The notes beneath the pieces are model-generated. The model was not told the DNA's origin. It searched no databases and was given only the letters and a program-made list of their open reading frames with translations. The translations under genes and the position numbers were made by a program. From Euleptes europaea (Eukaryota > Chordata > Lepidosauria > Squamata > Sphaerodactylidae), in contig NC_079318.1 in the NCBI RefSeq assembly GCF_029931775.1, positions 52,834,659 through 52,898,658 on the forward strand: DNA of 64,000 bases, given 5' to 3'. Below are positions 8,701 through 20,700 of this stretch, piece after piece; the first letter of the stretch is position 1; every line of letters starts with the position of its first letter.

Positions 8701-11700
8701 CCAACGTTTTTTTGCACCAAATTTGCATATCACTGTACCAGCTACTGGAACTAATCTTATCTTTGCTTCTCCTTGAGAGCTGCAGTGAGGCTATGCACTT
8801 GCATTCAAAAGCATGCTGCCACCTTAATTTTGGGTCTGGGAACACTGAGACATTTGCTACTTTGTAATCCATAATAACAATACTGTCTCGTGGTTCTGTT
8901 CTCACATTCATTAATGCAACTTATGTTTTCATGTTAATTAAGGAAGATCATTTTTACAGTATGCTTCACATTTTCAAAATGATTCACATACACCAGGGGG
9001 CTCCAACATGGTGCCCATGGGCCCCGTTGCTTCTGCTGACACCTTTTCTGGTGCCTGCCAAGTGCTTTTAGAAAGTGGATGGGGCTTTTGCCCAGCAAGG
9101 CTTTTGACTGGCTGTGCAGAGCTTTCAAACTCTTGCTTTGGAAGCAGCTGCCACCACAGCACAGGGATCTTCACTGTGTGACTGAAGGTAAGCTGCGGCA
9201 ACCATTTTGTAGCTGGCTCCACCTCCTGAAGCAGCCATTTTATGGTTGTGTCTACCATACTGTGTCAGAATTCCAAAAGTGCCCACAGGCTCAAAAAGGT
9301 TGGGGACCCCCGACATAGACTGTCTCCATAGTCTTGCATCAGACCTAGAAAGCATTCAGTATTCTCCCCATATTCGTTAGTTGCATATTCGTTAGTTCCC
9401 CTCTCCTGCTTCATCTTCACAACCCAGAGACCTTGAGTGCCGCATCACCAGCCAATGTGTTTCCTGGCACTGATGGCGCCTCCCTCCCCCCACAAAGAGC
9501 CAGTACAAGCTTTTCTCTACCTCACTACCACAGGAGAAATTTTATGCAGCTTTTTTTAAAAAAATGTGTTTGTTGGATGTATTCCATTGTTTTCTAATTT
9601 TGTGGTGCTGTGTTATTGTGTTACTGATACTGGCCCTTTTTGCATTTCTGTCTAATTCTGAAATCTGCATTGAGTGTCAGTGAGTAAGGTGGACTATAAA
9701 TGAAGTAAAATAAATATGTATTGCAGATGGGAGACCAATATTTCCACCCTAAGCAGTTATATACCGTATTTTTCACTCCATAAGACGCACTTTTTTCCTC
9801 CTCAAAAGTGAGGGGAAATGTCTGTGCGTCTTATGGAGCGAATGTGCGCACAGAGCCGGCTGGGTGTGCTGGATTGACGCGAGCCAGCTCTGTGCGCCCC
9901 GTTCCAGCACGCCCAGCCGGTTCTGTGCGCCCCGCCTGCCTCCGAGCTGGCCGTCGGGGCGGGGAAAGCCGGCTCGCGCGAGCCGGCTTTCCCCGCCCCG
10001 ACGGTGGAGCGAAAAATACGGTATATAACTGCTTAGGGTGGCAATATTGGTCTCCCATCTGCAATACATATTTATTTTACTTCATTTTTAGTCCATTTCC
10101 AGCGCGACGCGCATGCGCCCAGCCGGCTCTGTGCGGCCCCGCCCGCCTCCCAGTTGGCCGTCGGGGAGGGGAACGCCGGCTTGCGCCGTCCCGACGCGCA
10201 CGTGCCCAGCTGGCATTCACTCCATAAGACAAGTTTTTAGAGGAGGAAAACAAGATCTTATAGAACGGTGCGTCCTATGGAGCAAAAAATACGGTACTTC
10301 TAAGGCCATTTATTTTAATTGACTTATCAGGGTGTAACTCTGTTTAGGATTGCACTGGGAGCATTAAAAAAACGGCTTGGCTAAATCCATGCCTTAGAAG
10401 ACATTTGAAGTAACATTTCAGCTCTCGCTCTTAGCTTCTTTGCTGCGTACACTCTCTCTGCTATTATACTTTAGAGCTTGCTGTCAAGATAAATGTTTAA
10501 TCGGTTGTCCACATTTGTTTTGGAAACTAAACATTTGCCTTTTTAATAATTTTGATGGTCTTTTATGGTCATCATTTTCATTCTGAGTTAATTAGTCCAA
10601 AGTGTTTTTGTGATTGCTAACATGGATCAGAATTGCCTTTTACACTTCAAATGGGCTGTAAAGGAGCTGAATATCCACACCCATACCCCAACTTCTCAGC
10701 TTCCCTGAGGAGAGAGATTCAAGTGTGCTTTTAGACTAACTAACCTATAAATTATGTTTCTGAACATTTTATTTGGCTTTTGGACACACCAGCAGTGACT
10801 GTTAACTGAAACTCAGTGTCTCACAACATCCTAGTATGCAATTACACATGGGACCAAAGGGCCCTCGGTCCATCTAGAAACCTCTATAGCTTTCTTGCAT
10901 CTTTCCCCAAGACCTTTCTTGCTGATCTTTGTGCGTTTATTAATGTAAAGTGTACCCATGAAATGTGTGTGTATTCATGCAGGGTAACGTCTAAGGCCAA
11001 CGTGCATTGTAGGTTGTATGCATTGTAGGCATTGACTTCAGTGTTGTCTAATGCACTAGCTCAGTGGTCGGCAAACTCACTAGTCAACAGAGCCAAATGT
11101 CAACAGTACAACGATTGAAATTTCTTTTGAGAGCCAAAACGCCTTTTAACAACCATTCATGCACAGGAGGTTTTCCTTGGATTTGCCGCTCTCTAGATGC
11201 AAATAAGCCCCCATCTGCATTCTCAAAACTCTGCAGGGGGGCTTATTGTTGAGTTTTGAGAATCTGGATGGGGAAAATGTGCATCTGAGTGGCAAATCCA
11301 AGGCAAAACCTCCCATTCATAAATGGCCAATAACCCCCCATGCAGAGTTTTGAGAATCTGGATGGGGAAAATGTGCATGTAGAGAGTACAAATCCCAAAA
11401 AGAGAGTACAAATGAATCAAACATGGCTTCGCCCCCCTGGGTCCTGTGGCCTCCCCCGACCTCCACTGACCTCTCGGCAACCGTCCTGGCACATCCCGGC
11501 CGCCTCGGCCTCCCGCGCTCGCCTCTCGGCCTCCTCCTCGCTGCCGTTGCTTGGGCTCCTTCCTTCCTCCTCTCCCCAGCCGGCCTGCCGTCAGCCCATC
11601 CGCCCCTCCTCAGCGCCTCCGCCTCCTCTGCCAGCCAAAACCAGCGTGAAAAATCCCGCCTGCTGATTGGCTGCTGCCGCCCACCTTGGCGCTGCCGGCC

Positions 11701-14700
11701 CTCGAGCGCCGCGTTCAAAACCCGTCCGCACTGTGAGGAGAGGGAAAGGGGGGAGGAGGAGGAGGGGTACGTCAGGGAGAGTCCACTCCAAACCTCTGCA
11801 CCGCAGCCAGTGTGGCGGGAAGGGTGGGACAACCCCGCCGGGGACTGGAGGGGGCCACCAGCTACCACCTACCCTTTCCCAGCAGGATCTCCAGTGGGGG
11901 GAAGAGCAGAACCCCCAAAGACAGCCCAGCCAGCGACCACGCAGCCACCCGAGAGCCGGGAGAGAACCAGCTGGTGCGTGGCGTTCTACCGCGGCCTCTT
12001 CAAAGCCCCGAGAACCAGCTGAGACGCAGGCGTGCCCGGGGCGGGGCTGTGGAGATTGGAGCAACCGGGCTGGGAGGGTGGAGGAGGCTGATGCAAGCCT
12101 CTCTCGCCCTTATGTGGGCTCGGGGGGTGGAGCCTAGGAGGGGAAAGGGGGTGGGATGAGGATGGATGGCTATAATAAGTGGCTGTGGGGCAGAGGCCGG
12201 GGAGGTGCGAAGCAGTGCCACCCTGACGGGCAGAGCCGCACTCAAGGGGCCAGAGAGCCGCATGCGGCTCGCGAGCCACGGTTTGCCGACCACTGCACTA
12301 GCTGCTTTTCTTCTCAGAGCAGCATGAAGATCCCTCTTGGTGGTAGCAGGGGTTTCTCAGTGTGGTTTCTGCTTCAAAAAGTTTCCCTTGGGGTGTCAGG
12401 TAAAAAAGGTATAGTCCCCTGTGCAAGCACCGGGTCATTCCTGACCCATGGGGTGATGTCACATCCCGACATTTCTAGGCAGACTGTTTATGGGGTGGTT
12501 TTTCATTGCCTTCCCCAGTCATCTACACTTTATCCCCAGCAATCTGGTTACTCATTTTACTGATCTCAGAAGGATGGAGAGCTGAGTCAACCTTGAGCCA
12601 GCTACCCCAAACCGACTTCCGTCGGGATCGAACTCAGGTCATGAGTAGAGCTTTTGACTGCAGTACTGCAGCTTACCACTCTGTGCCACAGGGTGTCAGT
12701 CTGGTCCATTATTGGGTTTGGGATCTGGAAAACCTCAGTGAAGTCGAAGGTCAGCCATGAGGTTCACTGGATGGCTTTGGACATGGTACACGCACACGTT
12801 TCCATTTGAAAGATGGGAATAATGAAGACCTTTCTCACTGAAATGTTATGAAGCTGTTCTCAAATGTTAAGTACAAGCCGGAGCATATAATAATGGGGGC
12901 GAGTGCTAGCTACAAGTTTGGAAAGAAAAGAGATGTTACCGGCCAGCTGTAAAGGACAAGGCATGCCACAGAAGAATTCTACTCGAGGGCAAGTTAGAGT
13001 CTGTTATGGTAATTTCTTCCCTGTGACTCCTAATCCTGGGAGGCAGAGCATGCCAGAATGCAAATGCCAAGAGAAAGTGTACGTTAAACTCTTCCTGACT
13101 TCTCCCATACAGGCTAATTCTTACATGTATGTCGGTTACTTGATGACTGAAACATGAGGTGTTGCTTATAATGTGTGAATGTCCCGTTGCAGACACACCG
13201 CCACAATAGACCTTCAGTGACATACCTAGGTAATCGTCCAAATTATATACATGCACATGTGAACTGTCCTTCCAGTTTCTATGCTTAAATGTGAAAAATC
13301 CATTTTAGTGGTTTGCAGATCTCAAACTTCTTTTTAACCTGTTAACCTGAGTAAATGTTGAAACGTCATATACTGAAAAACCTTGATCACTGTCCGTAGT
13401 CTGCCTGTAGCAGTGCCCTAAAGAGATTGTACGGGGGGGGGGGGGGATTTCTTTTCACTGTAGAATGTGCTGCACAAGAAGGTATCTTGGTATCTTGTAG
13501 TTATGTCAGTTTGCAAATACATAGGCTAAGTAGGTTGCAAGGAAGCAGGCACACAGAGAGTCAATGCAAGTATCACCAGCAGCAGTACTAAGAATGGGTT
13601 CAAGACAGCCTCTGCCTGTCAGCCCGTTAAACCTATAACTGCTTTGTTTCTCTGGATAGGTTCAAATGTACAATCTGTTCCTTTTGAGCTAACACTCAAG
13701 CAGAAGGAAGTGACAAAGTTCAGGAGTCTGCAGTACTCACGAACACATGAAGCTGCCTTATACTGAATCAGACCTTTGGTCCATCAAAGTCAGTCTTGTC
13801 TACTCAAACTAGCAGTGGCTCTCCAGGGTCTCAGGCAGGGGTCTTTCACATCACCTACCTGCCTAGTCCCTTTAACTGGAGATGCCGGGGATTGAACCTG
13901 GGACCTTCTACATGCCAAGCAGATGCTCTACCACTGAGCCACAGCCCCTCCCCACTGTGGGTCATATCCCACTAATCCCCACTGTGCAGAAACATAAAAA
14001 GAGGGGGGACTTTGTGTAACAGAAAATAGCCACAGCAGTTTTTAAAATCCAGCTTTTTTATTCTATTTAAAAAAGAATAAAACCACTTTTCCATTGTAAA
14101 AAAAGACAACAATAAAATAAATGGGGCCGTGAGAGGAGATCTGGATAAGGAGAGGGGGGAAACCCAGATTTCAAAATTCTGTTTTTAAATATTAAACTCT
14201 AATGCCAAAACATAGAAACAAAATCTAAACAAGGGGCAGAGGGAATCGCATGTGGAGAACACCAAAAGGAGCAGGGGCAACTCTGAGGTGATGCAGGAAC
14301 AAGCATGAGGCGGTGTCTTTGCCTGTTTACCTTCACCTCTTGACACATTTCCCTGTTTGTATCCAGGTTGGTTGTACTGACTGTTTGCAGGTTTCATTGG
14401 ATGTCCCAGGAGCTTTGTGCTATGAGTTTCTGGAAGTTTCCAGAAATCTATGCTCCGATAGCACTGGACTACTGGCCTAATTCTCCAAGCTGAAAGTGTC
14501 TATTCCTTATTACTCTGGCTTGGTTCTCACTGAGGTGATCAGTCCGTGGCTGGCTGTACTAGTTCAGGCTGCAGATGGAGACTCATGACTGAATACTCTT
14601 CGATACCAAAAGCCCCTCTTTCTCCTTATTCCAGCTCCAAAAAGTTGATGGCAGGGGGAGCTCTCTCCCTGATCTCTCCTTTTCTGTGTGCAGGGCATTT

Positions 14701-17700
14701 TATTGTACGGAGAAGCACTTGACCATGTAAACCTCCATTTGCATTCCAAAGTGATAGGGATTGAGAACTAGGCCTGTTTTCTGGGATTCTGACCCTGCTG
14801 GTGGCTTTTTATAAATAAGCTATATAAACAGCAGCTCTGCAAGAGGTATTTGTTGTTATTGGATTATACTTCTTCAGCCTACAGAAGTTAAATGCTTTGT
14901 TGGCCTCAGCCCTTTTCTCACCAAACTAGCGCTCCCTTGTAGGGCTTTGGTTGATGTCCAAGTATGACCCCTCAACTCTGAGCCTAAGACCTTTCAGCAA
15001 AGGGCCCTGATATTGTGGAAGAATCAAGCTTGGGGGGGAAGTTTTTTTTTTAATTGTAAAAAATAATAACCCCCCAGATTATGGTTAAGGAGGTGGAAGA
15101 ATGTCATAGCTTGAGAAAGCCCAGAGATGAAAGAAGGTAGAGGAAATGAACAAAAGGAAGCCAGAACCTCTGTGACATGCCTTCTGTTATGTTCCTTCAG
15201 TTCTGGGATTAGATGCTGCGCAGCGTGTAGGGATAATGTCTATCAGATGTGACAAGCTGGTGACACTGACAAAAACCGTCCTGGCAGATTGAGCCCTGGG
15301 TTTTGAATGATGAGGGAAGGAAGCATCTGTTCCACATTGCTACTCTGAAAGGTGTTCAAGTGGTGTGTTGTTCAGGGACATTGAGCAGACATAAAATGAA
15401 ACAATGGCCTGTGGATTTGGTTGCTGTTCTATTTTGCAGCAAGTGGCGTTTATGCTGAATTAACATATGTTAAGAAGCAGCAAGATTTCTCCTGATTCAC
15501 AGGAAATTCCTCAACCAGCAATCCTGTGATCTGCTTAAAAAGAGTTCATCTCTATCTTTTTCTTTTCCACGGGGAAGCAGGAGGAAGAGGGGGGAGATCA
15601 GCTTGTGCATGTATATGCCTGGTAACCAAGCACAGACAAGCACAGATGGCACTGAAGAGCTGTGCAAACCAAACTCTGTACCTTTCTATGTTTTAAATGT
15701 TTAGCAGAAAATAAAGTCCCAGTATACTTTCTTCCATAATTACGAGATCCAGAACCCTGCTGCATTACCCCGCCCCCCGACTTTGATGGAGTATTTCCTT
15801 GGGCAGAAGTTTTCATACCCACTGTGTACAATTTTCTTGCCTCCCTTCTTGTGCTGCTGCAGAATATACCTCCTGAAGTGCTGCTCGTGGGGAAAGGTAT
15901 TTGGGGGGGGTGGCTTTTGGACTGCAACAGGAGTGGGGAGGAAGTGGGAAATCTGCACTCTTTGGGTTGACATCCATGCAAACCTTCTGCTGGATCCAAG
16001 TACCTATTTTATTCTTAACCGAAGCAAAATTAATGCAGATTCTAGAGTTTGCCGTACAGATCTGAGTGACGGCCGTAGTCCACACTCCCTTATTCATGGC
16101 CTCGTGTTTTCATCCCTGAAGAGGGTCTTTTGGGATAAGATGATGTGCTGGTCGTGTGTGAGGTCAGAATCTGGAAGTGCATTTGAGCTAATTAAATGGA
16201 TTGCCGACTCTAGGTTGTGCCTTCCTTCTCTGCTCCTTTTGGTGCAGTAGAAAGTAGCAGGAATGGCCATGAGGGGCTTCACTTCTGGGAAAAGAGGGCA
16301 GTCTAAGTACTGACACTGCTGAAGGCACACACACTGGAGAATGAATGCACCAGGAGTTGCAAACAGGAGCCTTTGTACTGGTACCAATAGAAGCCTTTGT
16401 ACTGGTTTGGAGCTACAGAGCAGTGCTGTGGAATAACTGTGTGTTGGCATGAAGCCATGTATACTGCATGCTAAAGTGCTGTGCAAACCTGGCATTTGTG
16501 ACTGGTGATGCTTGGAATTCTGAGTCATTTTCGTTTTGTATAGGAAACCTTTGTCAGTCCCCTCCTCTGACTCTCTCTCTTTTGTTGAGCCTCTTTTGTG
16601 AACTATTGATCTCCATCTTCCTATCAGTACTATTCTGTCCTCACTATCCTCTGTTCAAGGGATATATGAAAGAAAACCCATGCGAGATTTTTTTCCTTTA
16701 TGCACAAAACCATCTACAGTTTAGTGTCCAGTCCTAATAGAAGCGCTTTGCTAGCCTCATGAAGTTAGCCAAGCCTTCCTAGACAGGGCACCAAACTCCC
16801 ATCTTCTCTTCCATTTTCGTTGCTGTTGCCCCAAAGCTTTCTGATTTGGAAGAATCAACCCTTTCTTTGTTAATTGCCAGGTGCAGAACTGAATGGGCTT
16901 TGCTTGGTGGTAGCAGCTGATTCTGTTGCCTTTCCATATTCTAGGTTCAAGGGATTTTAATCTCATGTTAAAATAAACAATAATGCCATCCCAGACAATC
17001 AGGTAGCAGGCAGCCTTTTCTTTTGTCGCTATTATTCCTGTATCAAAAATATTTATTTATTATTTTTATTTATGGTAGTTATAGTTTGCCTTTTTCACTG
17101 GGTGGATTATCCAAGTGAGTCCATACAGTCAACAAGATGGGACATTCAATAAACGGTGAATTAGGATTTGAGTTGTAGAAGCAACCAGACGTTTAAAAAA
17201 AAACAGAAATGAAGCAGAGGATAAGTGTTAGAATGGCTAATTAAATTATGCAAAATGACATAACAGGATCCAACTTACAGCAAACTGTACACAGCAGTAT
17301 AAACCACAGTCTCTAATCATGTATCCGAGTACCTTTGTGAAGCATTTTGTACTATGCTACCCTATTGCCCTCTTGAATAAGTCAGTTTTGCGTAGTTTGC
17401 AGAAAGCCCACGAGAGTGGAAGCCTTCCTGACATCAGGCAGGCCATTCCAAAAGGTGGGGGCCGCAACGGAGAAGGCCCACGTACGGGCAGTTGCTGATA
17501 TTTGCCCATTTGCAGGTTGGCACCTGCAGAAAGCCCTGGTCGGATGAGCAAAGCTGTTGAGGCGGAGCATAGGGGGAGAGATGGTCTCGCAGATATGAGG
17601 GCGCAAGGCCATGAAGGGCTTTGTATGTGATAGCCAATACTTTAAATTCAGCCCGTTAACAGATGGCCACCCAGTGGAGCGAGTGTAAAATGGAAGAAAT

Positions 17701-20700
17701 ATGTGTGCTCCATCTAGCTCCAGATAATAGCTGAGCTATGGCATTCTGCACCAGTGGGAGTTTCTGAATTGAATTTGAGGGGAGGCCAATGTACAGTACA
17801 TTACAGTAGTCTATCTCGATGTCACCGTGGTGTGGATCCAGGTGGCCAGATTAGCCTTCTCACGGTAAGGGGCCATTTTTCCAGCTAGGCTAACAGAAAG
17901 CCTTTTTTGCAACTGCATTAACTTGTTCCTTCAGCAATAATGTTGGGTCCAGTATAACCCCTGATGCTCTTAACTGAGTCAGCAAGGGTCAACTGAACCT
18001 TATTGAAAGTGGGGAGCATAATGCCCTTCAAGACCTCCACCTTCCCAGCCAGCATTACTTCTGTTTTTCCAGGGTATAGTTTCAATTTGTTCACCCTTAG
18101 CCATTAAACCACAGCAGCCAGGTAGTGGTTTAGGACCTCCATCTTATCACTAGGAGATTTGGATAAGGATATATAGCTGTGTATCCTCTGCATATGGAGG
18201 ACATCAACCCCAAAATTATGAATGATTTGGCCTAAGGGCTTTACATAAAGAGTGAAGAGCATGGGGGATAGTATTGTATTCTGTGGGACCCCACAGGATA
18301 GGTCCTACACTGACAATAACTGGTCTCCAATGGCAATTCTTTGGGTCTGGTCCATGAGGAATTATTTGAACCAGTCCAATGCACAACTCCTACTTCTGCC
18401 TCCAGATGCCTCAACCAGATGGCCGGGTCTGCTGTGTCAAAGGCAAGTCAGGTCCAGTAGGAACAACAAGGAGGCTTGGCCTTTGTTGACATTTAGACGG
18501 AGGTCATCGACTACAGCCAGCAGAACTGTTTCCATCCCATAGTATGGTCTGAAACCAGCCTGAAAAAGGGTCTAAGAGTTATCCAAGAAGACCTGGATTT
18601 GGTCTGTTGCTGCTCTCTCAATCGGTTTGGCTAGGAAGGGCAGATAGAGACAGGGCAATAATTAGCTGCATCATTTTTTTCTGTCTGGTTTTTTTTTATG
18701 TTTTTTTTTTTAAATTTATATAACGGTTTCTATCCAGTGAGATTTATGTAAAAGATAAAACAATTATAGCTAATGAATGACCTCCCAAACTTTAATCAGG
18801 ATTATTAAATATTATGCATAGCTCAAGCCCACAAATAGTGCTAGTAAATAACCCCGCTTTCATTTGGCACTAAAAGATATTCAGGTTGGTGCCATGTGGA
18901 TGTATTTGGGGAGGCCTTCCCACTGCATAACAGCAGTGTAGTGTAAGAGACCCTATCCCTGACTGGCGGAACTCTGAGCAGGACCTCAACAAATGGGCGT
19001 TTTGATTCAGAAGAAGGCAGTCCTTCAATAAATTCCCAAAGAGGCTGAAGATTGGTCTGGAAGTGTGATCATGTGGAAGCTACTTAATCTCACTCCTTGT
19101 GGTAACTTCTCTACACAACATCGATAACCTGTAGAGTAGTTCACTAGAGGGATCTCTCTTGTTGATGGGAGAGTCTTTATATTGCTGCTAGGTATGGTTG
19201 GTGGTTAGCAGTGGCTGGAGACTCCCCACATAATGGGGAGGGGTACATCTGGCAAAATGCTACTCTTCAGAGCAGCCTGACATGGAGGCTGTTTCAAGTA
19301 GCATCCATGTAACCATATGTCATTGGATCGGAGTATTACCTGCCCCAAGGTCCTTTACCAAGCAACCAACCAAAGTTGGATGAATGTAAGAGCAATACTG
19401 CGTTCACTCTGCCGCTCAGTGACGGCTCTGTATTTTTTTTTAATTTGAAGCTGAATGAAGATATGGAGCAAGTAGCTTCTGGCCTAGTGGAAGGAACAGA
19501 AGAAGTGGATGGAGAAGACACCAGGTCAACTATCCTTCCAGGTGAAGACTGCTGATTTGAAGGTTCTCAAGTGATCAGAAATGTGATTAAATGAGTGCCC
19601 TGGGCCCCGATGTTGTTGTTTTTCTTGACAAGAGACAAACAAGATAATGTCACCTCTATGAGGCCAAAAGATAGTAGACATGAAAGAATAACAGTGCCAG
19701 TTGCAGGAAGGAGCAGATTGCAGAATGGTTCATAATGAGGTATGGCACAGCCGCTGTTGAGATGCGTTCTGGCTGTGATAGACTGGTTGTGACCAAATGC
19801 CCTTAAAATGACCTGGGTTTGCCCATCAATCATCGCATTGGCCACAAGAACTTCTACAGACTGGCAGCACTTGGGCACAGAAGTCAGACTGCCCCTCTAA
19901 TGGGCTAATCTGTGCCCTGTTTGCAATGCATATTTTTCTTTTTATTCATTTTCAACATTTAAAGTTTGCCTTTCTCCCAGACAACTGGGGCCCAAGGTGG
20001 GTAACAACAACAAAAACACTACAAAAATATAATCCTAAAAGCAACAACATTAAAACAACCAGCAGGAAAAGAAATCTTTACAATTCAAGGCCACCCACAA
20101 AGCATTCATCTTGAGAAGCTTTTCTAAAGAGTTTTAAAGATGAAAGCAGGATGACAACTCACCATGATGGTTTTCACGTTTTAAACATGGGACATCTTGA
20201 AATTCTGACTCGGATACTTGTTTTATTCCTAGACAGCAACAGCGGTTCAGTGCGTTTCAGCAAGTCCTGCCTGAAGAATGTCTTCTCAGTCATTCTCCTC
20301 TTCATTTATCTTCTGCTCATGGCTGTAGCTGTTTTCCTAGTCTACCAAACCATCACTGACTTCCGAGAAAAGCTCAAGCACCCTGTGATGTCCGTCTCTT
20401 ACAAGGAGGTGCCTTCTTATGATGCTCCTGGTAAGACGGGGAGCTAAATTGCATGTTTTAGGGAAAACCAGACAGTCTGGAACTTATCTTTAAATGTCAG
20501 CAGATTGACATCGTCTATTGTTTGGGATTAGCATTACTCAGATTGGTATTATGTTGGGTTGCAGGGTTTATGCTGCGTGTGAGGACACTTAAACACTGTC
20601 CCTGTAAACCAGTTGTTGCTTTCCCCAAGGAACCCTGAGAGTTTTGTAGTGGTGCTGAAAATTCCGTTAGAGGTCCCAAGTCCCTTGAGTCAAAGTCATG

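Noticed and set aside
11423-12137. Long overlapping open frames of 100-200 codons on both strands
   Set aside because: They lie in the GC-rich cargo of a hAT element, where few stops occur by composition. Low-complexity Pro/Arg/Gly content and no known domain.
13875-13950. A tRNA-Ala gene on the minus strand (also at 25605-25680)
   Set aside because: The A and B boxes are present but the cloverleaf is diverged, the sequence continues into a SINE body, and several copies share the same tail.
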